The notes: generated from the sequence alone by a model not told the origin. Shown: positions 8,081-18,400, numbered from the stretch's first letter. The stretch: 64,000 nucleotides of DNA from Nitrobacter sp. NHB1 (GCF_036964665.1 NZ_JBAMDA010000001.1:620001-684000); one strand, 5' to 3'. Numbers and translations are program-made.

Positions 8081-9736
8081 TTACTTCGCGATGCGGAGCT
8101 GCGAGATTTGCGTGAGAATATTCTGAAATGCGCCGGCGGTCTGATTCGCAGAAGTGATCATTTGAAAATTGCCGTTGCTGGCGCAGTCCTGCAATACTTG
8201 CGACGTCGGATCCACGTTACCGATGTTGACTTGAACCGTGAAGATCGTAACGCCGGCGACTTTTGCGGCCTGACAGAGAGCTTCCTGGCGCGCGTCGATG
8301 CAGAGAACGTTGCCCGGAGAGCACGTGTATTGCGTGTTGCCGTTGCCATATGCAGGCCAGCGGTCCTGCGTATTCAGACCGTCTGACAACAGAACCAGAT
8401 AGTCCTGGTAGATGTGGGTTGAGTCCTTGGCCGGCGCCTGAATCGGTCCATTGGTGGTGCTGAGGGATTGCCATCCCCACGCAAGCCCGATGGCCTGGTT
8501 GGTGCCGCCTGTCGGCTGCATGTTGCCAATCGCGGTCTTGAGGGTGCTCCAGTCATTGGTCATCGGCATGATTGGTTGAAGATACGGGTTGCTTCCTGTC
8601 TTGCAGTAGTTCGTTGACCCTTGCGTGTATTCCTGAGCGGGAAACAGCGACGAAGGCGTGTTGGTGTCGCCGGGGACTGCCGCCTCATTCTGGATATCGT
8701 AACTCTGGTCACGATCCATCACGCAGCCCGACCAGGTGTTATGGTTATTCGGCGTCCATTTTGCCGATCCCCATACGCCTGCTGTCCAGGTATAGTTTCC
8801 GCTGGTCCAAACGCCTGACTTCGACGTACACTGACTCTGGGTCGTGTATTTTGATTTCGAGCAGGTTCCGCCGGCGGTGCAGGCGCTCTGGGTCGTATAG
8901 CTTGAGTTCGAGCACGTGCCAGCGGAGGTGCAGGAACTCTTGGAAGAGTATCCACTGATGCTGCATGTACTTATTGCTACGCAAGCGGGCATCGTTTTGT
9001 AACTGCTGCCTGCGCTGCACGTACCATTGTTTTCGTCCCACGTATCGGGATTTGAGGTTCCGGTGGGACTGCTCCATTTGATGTAGCTCGACCCGACTAC
9101 GCCATTGACATTCACGTCCTTCGCAAACGGAATGAGTGAAATATAGATGTCGCCGGTATTCTTGTTGTAGCCAGACAGCGTGTCGACCATGTCCTTCGCG
9201 GCGGATATCAGCGCCGACATCTTGCCGTTCTGTGCCATCGACCCGGTATTGTCCAACACCATCGCGACGCGCATCCGCGAGTTGCCCCACGTGGATGTAG
9301 AGCTTGTGCCGAAGTTGAGCTGCGGAAAGCCGACCACCTTCATGAAGTCGGTTTTGATGGCGCCGGTTCCGGAGGCGAGGATCGTCGCCGCCGCCGAAGA
9401 CGTGCTCGGCGTGTAGGTCGCGTTCACGGTGACATTAAAAGCGTCGGCGTCATGATAAAGCGCCGAAAAATATCGTTGCGCGGCATCCGTGATCTGCTGC
9501 GACGTCATGGTCGGGTTAGCCGCCGCGTCCTTTGAGACCATCAGCACCGCCGAATCCATTGCCGCCTGCATCGACGAGCGCGCCGCATTCGCCCGCGTAT
9601 AGTCGACGGCGGCGCCGACGAAGCCAAGCAACGGCAGGAGAGCGATCGCAAAAATCGGTGCGATATTACCCCGTAAATCTTGGCCGAAACGGACGGCCGA
9701 ACTGGGAATCCGTTTGCGAATTGACGTACCAGACAT
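8081..9736 (-). CDS. TadE/TadG-like membrane-anchored VWA protein with Cys-rich repeats
   Basis: About 551 residues. The N-terminus carries RFGQDLRGNIAPIFAIALL and a membrane helix (about 23-43), the Flp-pilus TadG-like anchor. The VWA domain starts MRVAMVLDNTGSM with a MIDAS-type motif (162-167) and continues DIYISLIPFAKDV. It resumes near the C-terminus with YLVLLSDGLNTQDRW and GVTIFTVQVNIG. Between these lies an insertion of three 17-residue repeats (residues 258-308, DNA 8813-8965) of the form CSxSxYTTQSxCTxxGT, then Trp/Gly-rich sequence. The ATG at 9736 is chosen because it puts the membrane anchor about 20 residues from the start. It is probably a secreted or envelope protein. No other tad genes are in the window. 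Confidence 0.85.
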   Translation of the reverse strand: MSGTSIRKRIPSSAVRFGQDLRGNIAPIFAIALLPLLGFVGAAVDYTRANAARSSMQAAMDSAVLMVSKDAAANPTMTSQQITDAAQRYFSALYHDADAFNVTVNATYTPSTSSAAATILASGTGAIKTDFMKVVGFPQLNFGTSSTSTWGNSRMRVAMVLDNTGSMAQNGKMSALISAAKDMVDTLSGYNKNTGDIYISLIPFAKDVNVNGVVGSSYIKWSSPTGTSNPDTWDENNGTCSAGSSYKTMPACVAISTCSISGYSSKSSCTSAGTCSNSSYTTQSACTAGGTCSKSKYTTQSQCTSKSGVWTSGNYTWTAGVWGSAKWTPNNHNTWSGCVMDRDQSYDIQNEAAVPGDTNTPSSLFPAQEYTQGSTNYCKTGSNPYLQPIMPMTNDWSTLKTAIGNMQPTGGTNQAIGLAWGWQSLSTTNGPIQAPAKDSTHIYQDYLVLLSDGLNTQDRWPAYGNGNTQYTCSPGNVLCIDARQEALCQAAKVAGVTIFTVQVNIGNVDPTSQVLQDCASNGNFQMITSANQTAGAFQNILTQISQLRIAK

Positions 9737-10214
9737 GGCTGTCACCGATCCGTTGGTTTCAGCCGGCATTGCGAGCCGCAGGGCTAAACGGGTGGTAAAG
9801 TCGTCCTGAGAAAGCAGGTAAATAGCCGCATAAATTGAGGGGATACGCCTAAAGACTGCCGCCGTCGTCAACGGAGCCTAAACGGCCATATCCCACATTC
9901 TCTCAAGCCGGGAGACCCCCGTTAACCATCGGCTCGATGGCCGGACCGCGGCAGACGGTCGTTTCGGTAGCAATTTACGATCTTGCGAACAGCCGAATAC
10001 GGACCCATACTTAAGCGACCAGACCAGCCGACGACCGACCTGGACAGGCGGCCGTGAAAACTTGCCTGGATTGATACGACCGTGGCTAATTGCCGCTGTC
10101 GTTCATCCTGCGGAGATATCGAACGCTTGAGCCATGTTGAAGCTGCCTGCCATTGAGACATCTGGAAGTTCCGTGCTGCTTATGGCGGATATCCGTTCAT
10201 CTCCCGCACCGAGA

Positions 10215-10547
10215 ATGAGTGACGATGAGGAGCGCACCGATAGGCGAGGCGATCCGGCCGCTTCGGTCATCACCAAAGTCAAACCGAAGACGAAGCGTCC
10301 GAATCTCTACCGCGTGCTGATATTGAATGACGATTACACTCCGATGGAGTTCGTCGTTCACGTCCTTGAGAAGTTCTTTCAGAAGGATGTGGAAGCCGCG
10401 ACCGAGATCATGCTGCACGTCCACCATCACGGAATTGGCGAATGCGGTGTGTTCACCTATGAGATCGCCGAGACCAAAGTGACGCAGGTGATGGATTTTG
10501 CACGCAAGCATCAGCATCCACTGCAATGCGTGATGGAAAAAAAATAG
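10215..10547 (+). CDS. clpS: ATP-dependent Clp protease adaptor ClpS
   Basis: ClpS delivers N-degron substrates (N-terminal Phe, Leu, Tyr, Trp) to ClpA for degradation by ClpAP. The core is complete: [17 protein letters not shown], then [22 protein letters not shown], then HPLQCVMEK. The N-end binding residues (NDDYTPM and HHHG) are present. The ATG at 10215 gives 110 residues and a normal acidic flexible N-terminus. Earlier in-frame starts at 10134 and 10182 would add an unlikely leader. clpA follows 235 bp downstream, so substrate adaptor and ATPase are neighbours. Confidence 0.96.
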   Translation: MSDDEERTDRRGDPAASVITKVKPKTKRPNLYRVLILNDDYTPMEFVVHVLEKFFQKDVEAATEIMLHVHHHGIGECGVFTYEIAETKVTQVMDFARKHQHPLQCVMEKK

Positions 10548-10782
10548 CCGCATCGGTTCGGCCAAATCGGAAGGGAATTTTGCGGGTTACCGGATTTTGG
10601 CGGGCGCGAATCCGCGCGTGGCTGGTCCAAGCTTCTGTGCGATTCGGAACAGGGCGACGCAATTTCTGCGCTGAACCGGCCCTTCCCCTGGGATAGTGTA
10701 TTACTATATTGTTGAAGAAGGTTGTTGTTGCCTGACCGGGCGATGGCGATCATGATGGGCAAGAGACTCTAGAGGACGCGGA

Positions 10783-13179
10783 ATGCCAACTTTTTCTCAA
10801 AGCCTGGAACAATCCCTGCACCGGGCGCTCGCAATCGCGAACGAGCGGCATCATCAATATGCCACGCTTGAACACCTTTTGCTGTCGCTGGTCGACGATT
10901 CCGATGCGGCAGCGGTGATGCGGGCTTGCAGCGTCGATCTCGACAAGCTGCGCGGCAGCCTGGTGAACTATCTCGAAACCGAATTCGAGAATCTGGTGGC
11001 GGCGGACGCCACCGACGACGCCAAGCCAACGGCCGGTTTCCAGCGCGTGATCCAGCGTGCGGTGATCCACGTGCAATCGTCCGGCCGCGAAGAGGTAACG
11101 GGCGCCAACGTGCTGATCGCGATCTTCGCGGAGCGCGAAAGCCATGCTGCCTACTTCCTGCAGGAGCAGGATATGACGCGCTACGACGCGGTGAATTACA
11201 TCAGCCATGGCATTGCCAAGCGTCCCGGCGTCTCCGAAGCGCGTCCGGCGCGCGGGGTCGACGAGGAGACCGAATCGAAGAGCGGCGACGACGCCAAGAA
11301 GAAGGGCGACGCGCTCGATACCTACTGCGTCAACCTGAATAAGAAGGCGCGAGACGGCAAGATCGACCCGGTGATCGGGCGAAACGCCGAGATCAACAGA
11401 GCGATTCAGGTGTTGTGCCGCCGGCAGAAGAACAATCCGCTCTTTGTCGGCGATGCCGGCGTCGGCAAGACCGCGATCGCGGAAGGGCTGGCCAAACGCA
11501 TCGTCGACAGCGAAGTTCCCGAGGTGCTGTCGGCCTCAACCGTTTTCTCGCTCGATATGGGGACGCTGCTGGCCGGCACCCGCTATCGCGGCGATTTCGA
11601 GGAGCGGTTGAAGCAGGTGCTCAAGGAACTCGAAGCGCACCCGAATGCTGTCCTGTTCATTGATGAGATTCACACCGTGATCGGGGCAGGCGCGACCTCC
11701 GGCGGCGCGATGGACGCGTCCAATCTGCTCAAGCCGGCGCTGGCGTCGGGAACGATCCGCTGCATGGGTTCGACCACCTACAAGGAATACCGGCAGCACT
11801 TCGAGAAGGATCGCGCGCTGGTGCGCCGGTTCCAGAAGATCGATGTCAACGAGCCGTCGGTCGAGGATGCCATCGCCATCCTGAAGGGGCTCAAGCCGTA
11901 TTTCGAGGACTACCACAAGCTGAAATACACCAACGACGCTATCGAGGCGGCGGTGCAGTTGTCGTCGCGCTATATTCACGACCGCAAGCTGCCCGACAAG
12001 GCGATCGACGTGATCGACGAGTCCGGCGCGGCGCAGATGCTGGTTGCCGAGAACAGGCGCAAAAAGACGATCGGCATCAAGGAAATCGAGACCACGATCG
12101 CGGCCATGGCTCGGATACCGCCCAAGAGCATGTCGAAGGACGATGCCGAGGTCCTCAAGCATCTCGAGCAGACGCTCAAGCGCGTCGTGTTCGGCCAGGA
12201 TCTCGCGATCGAAGCCCTGACGGCGGCGATCAAGCTCGCGCGCGCCGGCTTGCGCGAGCCGGAAAAGCCGATCGGCTCCTACCTGTTCTCCGGCCCGACC
12301 GGCGTCGGCAAGACCGAGGTTGCGAAGCAACTCGCGGCGGCGATGGGCGTCGAACTGCTGCGCTTCGATATGTCCGAATACATGGAGCGGCACACCGTTT
12401 CGCGGCTGATCGGCGCGCCTCCGGGCTATGTCGGTTTCGATCAGGGCGGCCTGCTGACCGACGGCGTCGATCAGCATCCGCATTGCGTGGTGTTGCTCGA
12501 CGAAATCGAGAAGGCGCACCCCGATGTCTACAATGTGCTGCTGCAGATCATGGATCACGGCCGGCTCACCGATCACCACGGCAAGCAGGTCAACTTCCGT
12601 AACGTGATCCTGATCATGACCACCAATGCGGGCGCGTCCGACATGGCCAAGGCTGCGTTCGGCTTCACGCGCAGCAAGCGGGAAGGGGATGATCACGAAG
12701 CGATCAACCGCCAGTTCTCGCCTGAATTCCGCAACCGGCTCGATGCCACCGTCTCGTTCAGCCATCTCAGCACGGACGTCATCGGCATGGTGGTCGAGAA
12801 GTTCGTGCTTCAGCTCGAAGCCCAGCTTGCGGATCGCTTTGTGACGATCGAACTCTCCGAGCCGGCCAAGACCTGGCTGGTCCAGCATGGCTATGACGAG
12901 CAGATGGGCGCCCGGCCGATGGCGCGGGTGATCCAGGAGCACATCAAGAAGCCGCTGGCAGACGAAGTGCTGTTCGGCAAACTCAAGGGCGGTGGCCATG
13001 TCCGCGTCGTTCTGGTCAAGGACGAAGCGGTCGCCGGCGTCGATCTCGAAAAGATCGGTTTCGAATTCCTCGAGGGGCCGGTCACACCCAAGCCAGAGAA
13101 GCTTCCGGGTGCCCGCAGGCGGCCCCCGCCACGCAAGCCGAAGTCCGGCGGTATCTCGAAGGAACCGCTCAAGGTCTAA
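10783..13179 (+). CDS. clpA: ATP-dependent Clp protease ATP-binding subunit ClpA
   Basis: Hexameric AAA+ unfoldase that feeds substrates into ClpP. The 798 residues show a double Clp_N repeat ([10 protein letters not shown]..., [10 protein letters not shown]), AAA-1 with Walker [11 protein letters not shown] and Walker [14 protein letters not shown], and AAA-2 with [14 protein letters not shown] and [14 protein letters not shown]. The C-terminal D2-small domain contains [12 protein letters not shown]. The tail is Pro/Arg/Lys-rich ([11 protein letters not shown]), longer than in E. coli. It lies downstream of clpS with a separate leader. A strong terminator follows at 13198. Confidence 0.98.
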   Translation: MPTFSQSLEQSLHRALAIANERHHQYATLEHLLLSLVDDSDAAAVMRACSVDLDKLRGSLVNYLETEFENLVAADATDDAKPTAGFQRVIQRAVIHVQSSGREEVTGANVLIAIFAERESHAAYFLQEQDMTRYDAVNYISHGIAKRPGVSEARPARGVDEETESKSGDDAKKKGDALDTYCVNLNKKARDGKIDPVIGRNAEINRAIQVLCRRQKNNPLFVGDAGVGKTAIAEGLAKRIVDSEVPEVLSASTVFSLDMGTLLAGTRYRGDFEERLKQVLKELEAHPNAVLFIDEIHTVIGAGATSGGAMDASNLLKPALASGTIRCMGSTTYKEYRQHFEKDRALVRRFQKIDVNEPSVEDAIAILKGLKPYFEDYHKLKYTNDAIEAAVQLSSRYIHDRKLPDKAIDVIDESGAAQMLVAENRRKKTIGIKEIETTIAAMARIPPKSMSKDDAEVLKHLEQTLKRVVFGQDLAIEALTAAIKLARAGLREPEKPIGSYLFSGPTGVGKTEVAKQLAAAMGVELLRFDMSEYMERHTVSRLIGAPPGYVGFDQGGLLTDGVDQHPHCVVLLDEIEKAHPDVYNVLLQIMDHGRLTDHHGKQVNFRNVILIMTTNAGASDMAKAAFGFTRSKREGDDHEAINRQFSPEFRNRLDATVSFSHLSTDVIGMVVEKFVLQLEAQLADRFVTIELSEPAKTWLVQHGYDEQMGARPMARVIQEHIKKPLADEVLFGKLKGGGHVRVVLVKDEAVAGVDLEKIGFEFLEGPVTPKPEKLPGARRRPPPRKPKSGGISKEPLKV

Positions 13180-13197
13180 GGGAACCGCAAAAAAATC

Positions 13198-13228
13198 AAA
13201 CGGCCGGCACTTCAGGTGCCGGCCGTTT
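13198..13228 (+). terminator. Terminator of clpA
   Basis: A 13-bp perfect stem (AAACGGCCGGCAC and complement) with loop TTCAG, then TTTTGCTTT, starts 18 bp after the clpA stop codon. Confidence 0.9.
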
Positions 13229-13285
13229 TGCTTTGTGGACATGTACGGTCGCTGGAGCGGGCCGGATGTCGGAATCGGATCAGGA

Positions 13286-13401
13286 TAGCGTTTTCAAGCG
13301 AGGCACGTCCTCGGGCCTATCCGAGGATGAATCCAGGGTCGCGTGAAGAAAACGCGTCAAATCCCCGCTTCTGATGACATCAGAAGCAAAAAGGTTCAGA
13401 G
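13286..13401 (+). repeat. Dispersed palindromic repeat, family 1, copy A
   Basis: Begins TAGCGTTTTCAAGCGAGGCA, has an internal CCTCGGGCC...GAGG hairpin and a GCGTGAAGAAAACGCG hairpin, and ends with GCTTCTGAT-GAC-ATCAGAAGC. The same order of modules occurs at 15197-15335, 36465-36590 (reversed), 59529-59608 (3' part lost) and, more diverged, 23224-23328. It lies between convergent clpA and rplI. Confidence 0.8.
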
Positions 13402-13421
13402 CGTCGCTCGCGACGCCGGAT

Positions 13422-14036
13422 TCACTTCTCCTCGGCGTTCTGCTCGCTCTCGCTCTCGGCTTCGGCGAAGTCGTCGGGCTCCGCTTCCGGATCGAAGAAT
13501 TCGCCGGCGGCGGCGATCGCTTCCGCCGCGGCATCGCGATCCTCCCGACGGGTGCTGATATCCTCGCCGCGCTTGATGCGCTCGGCTTCGTCGGCGCTGC
13601 GGGCGATGGTTACCATGATATGGGCCTCCACCTCCGGATGGACCGCGACCGTCAGCTTCTGCTGACCGATCGTCTTGATCGGCGCATCAAGCCAGACCTG
13701 CGGGCGGCTGACGGTGATGCCCTCCGCAGCCAGCGAGGCCACGATGTCGCGTACCGTGACCGAGCCAAATAGCTGACCGGTTTCGGACGCCTGGCGGATG
13801 ATGACGATGTCGCGGCCGTCGATCTTCTCGGCGACCGTGGCGGCTTCGCCCTTGGCCTTGATATTATTGACTTCAAGTTCGGCTTTCATGCCGTCGTATT
13901 TGGTTCGATTCTCGGCGGTCGCACGCAGGGCCTTGCCGCGTTTGAGAAGGAAGTTGCGGGCGAAACCGTCCTTGACCTTCACGACATCGCCCATCTGGCC
14001 AAGCTTGGCCACGCGTTCCAGAAGAATGATTTCCAT
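13422..14036 (-). CDS. rplI: 50S ribosomal protein L9
   Basis: L9 binds 23S rRNA at the base of the L1 stalk. The N-terminal domain [31 protein letters not shown] is classical (quoted in part: [11 protein letters not shown]). The C-terminal domain includes [12 protein letters not shown] and [12 protein letters not shown]. At 204 residues it is about 55 longer than E. coli L9 because of an acidic Glu/Ala/Asp tail ([19 protein letters not shown]), seen also in other alphaproteobacteria. It follows rpsF-rpsR-DUF2232 on the same strand, presumably co-transcribed, with a repeat between rpsR and the DUF2232 gene. Confidence 0.97.
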   Translation of the reverse strand: MEIILLERVAKLGQMGDVVKVKDGFARNFLLKRGKALRATAENRTKYDGMKAELEVNNIKAKGEAATVAEKIDGRDIVIIRQASETGQLFGSVTVRDIVASLAAEGITVSRPQVWLDAPIKTIGQQKLTVAVHPEVEAHIMVTIARSADEAERIKRGEDISTRREDRDAAAEAIAAAGEFFDPEAEPDDFAEAESESEQNAEEK

Positions 14037-14078
14037 GTTCGGTCCCCTTGTTCGGTGTTGAGCGGGTTTGTGTTGAAT

Positions 14079-15065
14079 TCACGATTTGGGTGCGAGCGGC
14101 GGAGGCGTGTGCCGTTGCAGGTAGCGTTGGCGAATTCCAAAAATTACGTCGGCGATGCCGATGCCGATCACCGTGATGACGGGCCAGACGAACACCAGGA
14201 CGACGGCGTAGACGGAGGCCAGCCACAGCCCACGGTTCCGCAGTGTGAGCGTGATCGTGTGCAGCACGGCGAAACCCACGAGCGCATACGCCATCATCAG
14301 ACACGCGGTGAGGATCTGGGCCAGGATGGCCGGCAGTCCGCCGATGAAGCAAAGCGCCAGCGCCACGGTCGTCGCAACCAGCGCCATTGGCGGGAGCGTC
14401 GTTGTTTTCATGTCGGGCCAGGGGCGTCGCAGCCGGCCGGAGGTGGCGGTGACTTTGGCCGCGAGCCACATATTGAGCGTCAGCGTCGTCATCGCGATCG
14501 TTGCGGCGGCAGCGGGAGCGATGGCCACAAACGCATCGACGACTTCCGAGGTGCGATCGCGTGACGCGGCATCCTGCACATTGACGATGTGCTGCAATCC
14601 GCGGCGCAGCGTATCCGTGATCGTCGATGCGTCGGAACCGAGCGTGAGCAGCGCGGCGGTCGTGGTCAGGGCGGCGAAGCACGCGATCCAGATCAGAATG
14701 CGTCCGAGTGGATACCAGTCGACCGGCGGCGGTCCGGGCGGCGCCACACCGGTGCCGTGTGACGGCGGATCGTCCGTGACAGGGCGGCCGAGCAGGACCA
14801 GGTGCCCGAGCCACCACGCCGGTAGTGCGACTGTCAACACGAAGGCGGCGGAATAGGACGGGCCGAAGATGCCGCCGAGACCGGCGCCGGCCAGAGCGCC
14901 GCCGATTGCCGCGCAGGTCGGTCCCCATCCCATCGCCGCGACCATCAGCGGCAGCGGGGCCAGATAGAACAGCAGCAGCGAGACGAGCGCTCCCGAAATG
15001 ATCGAGGCGAACATCAGCGCCGAGGCGCAGCCGGCTGCTGCTGCGATGAGGAGGTTTCTGATCAT
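14079..15065 (-). CDS. DUF2232 multi-pass membrane protein
   Basis: A 328-residue polytopic inner-membrane protein with about 8 hydrophobic segments from the very N-terminus (MIRNLLIAAAAGCASALMF). The Arg/Lys-rich loop DMKTTTLPP separates two halves. It resembles DUF2232/YybS-like proteins. In alphaproteobacteria this gene lies between rpsR and rplI, as here. The function is unknown to me. Some relatives are described as ECF-transporter-like or S-component-like folds, which fits the hydrophobicity but is not shown by any motif here. Confidence 0.8.
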   Translation of the reverse strand: MIRNLLIAAAAGCASALMFASIISGALVSLLLFYLAPLPLMVAAMGWGPTCAAIGGALAGAGLGGIFGPSYSAAFVLTVALPAWWLGHLVLLGRPVTDDPPSHGTGVAPPGPPPVDWYPLGRILIWIACFAALTTTAALLTLGSDASTITDTLRRGLQHIVNVQDAASRDRTSEVVDAFVAIAPAAAATIAMTTLTLNMWLAAKVTATSGRLRRPWPDMKTTTLPPMALVATTVALALCFIGGLPAILAQILTACLMMAYALVGFAVLHTITLTLRNRGLWLASVYAVVLVFVWPVITVIGIGIADVIFGIRQRYLQRHTPPPLAPKS

Positions 15066-15196
15066 CAGCTGTCCCGCTCCTTTCGAGCGGTTAGAGGTCC
15101 TTTTAGAACCCCAACCATCGGCGACCGGGCGATCCGGAAGCCTTATGAAAAAAGATGACGGGCGGCGGGAGTGAATGCCGTCGCCAATCGCCGAAT

Positions 15197-15335
15197 TAGA
15201 GCGTTTTCGAGCGAAACATGTCCTCGGGCTGGACCCGAGGAGGGGTACCGGTTCGCGTGAAGAAAACGCGTTAAATCAAAATCTTGGAGCCCCGCTTCTG
15301 ATTCCGTCAGAAGCGGTAAAGGCTCTAAGGCTCTA
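15197..15335 (+). repeat. Dispersed palindromic repeat, family 1, copy B
   Basis: A nearly full copy: TAGAGCGTTTTCGAGCGAAA, CCTCGGGCTGGACCCGAGG hairpin, TACCGGTTCGCGTGAAG, AAAACGCG, then CCGCTTCTGA-TTCCG-TCAGAAGCGG and a closing GCTCTA. Its 3' end touches the rpsR stop codon, so the repeat lies directly in the transcript between rpsR and the DUF2232 gene and could act as an intra-operon hairpin. Confidence 0.85.
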
Positions 15336-15572
15336 GCGGATGACGTAAGGAAGCAGGCCGAGGAAGCGCGCACGCTTGACGGCGCGCGCGAGTTCGCGCT
15401 GCTTCTTGGCGGACACTGCGGTGATGCGGCTCGGCACGATCTTGCCGCGCTCCGAGATGTAACGCATCAGCAGCTTGGAGTCCTTGTAATCGATTTTCGG
15501 CGCATTCGCACCCGTGAACGGGCAGGTCTTGCGGCGGCGGAAAAACGGACGGCGTGCACCTGCATCAGCCAT
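15333..15572 (-). CDS. rpsR: 30S ribosomal protein S18
   Basis: S18 binds with S6 to the platform of the 30S subunit. The 79 residues include [35 protein letters not shown] (core of the family) and [15 protein letters not shown]. The zinc-type second cysteine pattern is not present, as in most proteobacteria. rpsF lies 5 bp upstream, the standard order. Confidence 0.98.
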   Translation of the reverse strand: MADAGARRPFFRRRKTCPFTGANAPKIDYKDSKLLMRYISERGKIVPSRITAVSAKKQRELARAVKRARFLGLLPYVIR

Positions 15573-15577
15573 GATTC

Positions 15578-16024
15578 TTACTCCCCAACCACTGCGGTGG
15601 CTTCCTCGCGCGGCCGACGGGGAGGACCGCGGTCACCACGGAAGCCGCCTTCGCGGTCGCCACGGAAACCGCCGCCGCGGTCGTCGCGCTCACGGTCGCG
15701 ATCGGCCTTGCGCATCATCGCGGACGGGCCTTCCTCGTGTTCCTCGACGCGGATGGAGAGATAGCGGATGACGTCTTCGTGGATGCGTTCCTGGCGCTCG
15801 ATCTCGCTGACCACGGTGGCGGGCCCGTCGATGTTGAGCAGCACGAAATGCGCCTTGCGGTTCTTCTTCATGCGATAGGTGAGCGAGCGTACGCCCCAGT
15901 TCTCGGTCTTGGTGACCTTGCCGCCCAATCCCGTGATCACACCGGTGATCTGGTTTGTCAGCTCTTCGACCTGCTGGGAACTCGCGTCCTGACGCGCGAG
16001 AAAGACATGCTCATAGAGAGGCAT
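15578..16024 (-). CDS. rpsF: 30S ribosomal protein S6
   Basis: S6 begins [20 protein letters not shown] and contains [19 protein letters not shown] and [10 protein letters not shown]. It pairs with S18 on the 30S platform. The C-terminus after about residue 105 is an Arg/Gly/Asp-rich tail ([18 protein letters not shown]). That tail replaces the glutamate tail of E. coli S6 and lengthens the protein to 148 residues. It is the first gene of the rpsF-rpsR-DUF2232-rplI group, with its promoter in 16025-16409. Confidence 0.97.
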   Translation of the reverse strand: MPLYEHVFLARQDASSQQVEELTNQITGVITGLGGKVTKTENWGVRSLTYRMKKNRKAHFVLLNIDGPATVVSEIERQERIHEDVIRYLSIRVEEHEEGPSAMMRKADRDRERDDRGGGFRGDREGGFRGDRGPPRRPREEATAVVGE

Positions 16025-16409
16025 GGGTGTCCTTTCCTAAAGTTGGCGCAGACCTCGGCGGCAAGCCCTTCGAGACCTTCGGAAAGGACTCGGGATAAGC
16101 TCAGAAGGCGGAAGCACGGGACGACGGACCGACGGGCCCTGCCGCATCAATATCGCCTGACAGGTGAAATTGCTGAGACCGTCCGTTCAGCTCCCGGCCG
16201 GGATCCACGGATGGCGCGGGTTATACGGATTTTCAGGCCGGTTGCAAGAGCAGGCGCCGGCCGCGCGGTTTCGGCCCGTCGAAGCTGTCAATCCGGCCGC
16301 GCCAGGCGGATCAGGGACGGCACGACCGTAGCTGACGGGGTTCCTGCGCCCTTCTTGACATCATCCGGCGCGCGGTGTCTCTCCGCCCGGGGTTTCAAGG
16401 GGCGGACGC
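16025..16409. promoter_or_regulatory. Divergent promoter region rpsF / fabD
   Basis: 385 bp with no gene. It must drive the ribosomal protein genes leftward and fabD rightward. A TTGACA at 16355-16360 is a candidate -35 for fabD, but no good -10 is seen at the right distance. Nothing else is recognised. Confidence 0.4.
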
Positions 16410-17369
16410 ATGACAGCGGCATTTACCTTTCCGGGGCAGGGTTCCCAGACCGTGGGTATGGGCAAGGCGCTGGCGGACGCTTTTCCGGTCGCGAAAGCCG
16501 TTTTCGACGAGGTGGATGCCGCTCTCGGCGAAAAACTGACCGCCATTATCTGGGGCGGTCCCGCTGAAACCCTGCAATTGACCGAGAACGCCCAGCCGGC
16601 ATTGATGGCGGTCTCCATCGCCACGCTCCGCGTGCTCGAGGCCGAGGCCGGATTTTCCGTGGCCCGCGATGCCGCCTTCGTGGCCGGGCATTCGCTCGGG
16701 GAATACTCCGCGCTGGCGGCCGCGGGAAGCCTGAGCATCGCCGATACGGCGCGCCTGCTGCGGACACGCGGTCTCGCCATGCAAAAGGCGGTTCCGGTCG
16801 GCGTCGGCGCGATGGCCGCGCTGCTCGGCCTCGATTACGAGATCGCGGTGGCGGTTGCCGACGAAGCCGCGCAGGGTCAGGTCTGCCAGGCCGCGAACGA
16901 CAATGGCGGCGGGCAGGTTGTCGTGTCCGGCGATAAGGCGGCGGTCGATCGTGCGGTCGAGATCGCAAAGACCAGGGGCGCCAGGCGCGCGATGCTGCTG
17001 CCGGTATCGGCGCCGTTTCATTGCAAGCTGATGCAACCCGCGGCGGATGTCATGGCGAAGGCGCTGGCTGACGTGACGATCAACACGCCGGCCGCGCCGG
17101 TCGTGTCCAACGTGCTGGCCGCGCCGATCACGGACCCGGACGAGATCCGCCGCCGCCTGGTCGAGCAGGTCACAGGGACCGTACGCTGGCGTGAGTCGGT
17201 GGCCTACATGGCAGGACATGGCGTGACGCGCTTTTTCGAGATCGGAGCCGGCAAGGTCCTGAGTGGGCTGGTCAAGCGCATTGCGGATGGCGCTGTTGGC
17301 GTCGCCGTCGGCGGACCGAACGACATCGCGCCGGCCAGGGAAGCGCTGGCTGCCGCGCAGCCGGCGTAA
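16410..17369 (+). CDS. fabD: Malonyl-CoA:ACP transacylase
   Basis: Loads malonyl groups from CoA to ACP, giving the extender unit of fatty-acid synthesis. Starts MTAAFTFPGQGSQTVGMGKA. The nucleophile elbow is GHSLGEYSAL at about residues 92-101, the catalytic histidine is in VSAPFHCKLM, and the GQV[VC]xSGD-like segment is QVVVSGDKAA. 319 residues, normal length. It heads a fabD-fabG-acpP-fabF cluster, with fabG 20 bp downstream. Confidence 0.98.
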   Translation: MTAAFTFPGQGSQTVGMGKALADAFPVAKAVFDEVDAALGEKLTAIIWGGPAETLQLTENAQPALMAVSIATLRVLEAEAGFSVARDAAFVAGHSLGEYSALAAAGSLSIADTARLLRTRGLAMQKAVPVGVGAMAALLGLDYEIAVAVADEAAQGQVCQAANDNGGGQVVVSGDKAAVDRAVEIAKTRGARRAMLLPVSAPFHCKLMQPAADVMAKALADVTINTPAAPVVSNVLAAPITDPDEIRRRLVEQVTGTVRWRESVAYMAGHGVTRFFEIGAGKVLSGLVKRIADGAVGVAVGGPNDIAPAREALAAAQPA

Positions 17370-17389
17370 GCGAGACGGGGGAGAGTACG

Positions 17390-18127
17390 ATGTTCGATTT
17401 GACCGGCAGGACCGCGCTCGTGACCGGCGCAACCGGCGGCATCGGAGGCGCCATTGCGAAGGCGCTGCATGCGCAGGGAGCGACGGTCGCAATTTCCGGC
17501 ACCCGGCGCGAGGTGCTGGAGGCACTGGCGGGCACGCTTGGCGAGCGCGTCCATGTGCTGCCCTGCAACCTGTCCGATACGGTGGAGGTCGAGGCGTTGG
17601 TGCCCGATGCCGAGAAGGCGATGGGGCAAGTCGATATCCTCGTCGCCAATGCCGGCGTCACCCGTGACAATCTGTTCGTGCAATTGCGCGATGAGGATTG
17701 GGACGATGTCATCCGGATCAATCTGACCGCGACGTTCCGTCTGGCGCGCGCCGCGACCAAGTTGATGATGCGCAAGCGCTTCGGCCGCATCATCGCGATC
17801 ACCTCGGTGGTCGGCGTGACCGGCAATCCGGGCCAGGGCAACTACACCGCGTCGAAGGCGGGGCTGATCGGCATGATCAAGACGCTGGGCGCGGAATATG
17901 CGAAGCGCGGTGTAACGGCCAACTGCATTGCACCCGGATTTATCGCGACGCCGATGACCGACGCGCTGAACGACAAGCAGCGTGAGTCGATTTTGACGAA
18001 AGTCCCGGCGGCGCGTCTTGGGACGCCGGCGGATATCGCGGCGGCGGCGGTTTATCTGAGCTCGAACGAAGCAGCTTACGTGACAGGACAAACGATTCAC
18101 GTCAATGGCGGAATGGCAATGATTTGA
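17390..18127 (+). CDS. fabG: 3-oxoacyl-[ACP] reductase
   Basis: NADPH-dependent SDR enzyme that reduces 3-oxoacyl-ACP to 3-hydroxyacyl-ACP. TGATGGIGGAIAKAL is the cofactor glycine motif, NAGVTRD the NAG motif, and ITSVVG with YTASK the catalytic Ser and Tyr-x-x-x-Lys. The C-terminus GQTIHVNGGMAMI is typical of FabG. 245 residues. GGGGGAG precedes the ATG. acpP follows after a 270-bp gap that probably holds its own promoter. Confidence 0.98.
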   Translation: MFDLTGRTALVTGATGGIGGAIAKALHAQGATVAISGTRREVLEALAGTLGERVHVLPCNLSDTVEVEALVPDAEKAMGQVDILVANAGVTRDNLFVQLRDEDWDDVIRINLTATFRLARAATKLMMRKRFGRIIAITSVVGVTGNPGQGNYTASKAGLIGMIKTLGAEYAKRGVTANCIAPGFIATPMTDALNDKQRESILTKVPAARLGTPADIAAAAVYLSSNEAAYVTGQTIHVNGGMAMI

Positions 18128-18400
18128 GGGGCTTTGGGCCCGTCCGCCGGGCCTTGTGGTCAAGGCTTTCGATGTGTGATAACCGAACGAACAACGGGCG
18201 GGCGAAGAACGCCATTGCAGGAATTTGAAACCCTGTATATTGGCGGTGCGGAGGCTGCCGTCGTTTGCCGGTCCGCACCCGCTCAAAGCGGAACAGACCG
18301 ATTCTACACGACTGCTATAGCGACAGGAACTTAGCGAGTTAGTGCTCCACGCTGGCTCGTTCTGCGGTCGGGTCCAATTGAACAAACGCGAGGTTTAATG

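Noticed and set aside
11536-13242. 568-residue open frame antisense to clpA
   Set aside because: It mirrors codon bias of clpA and has the Arg/His/Asp-rich composition of a shadow frame with no family resemblance.
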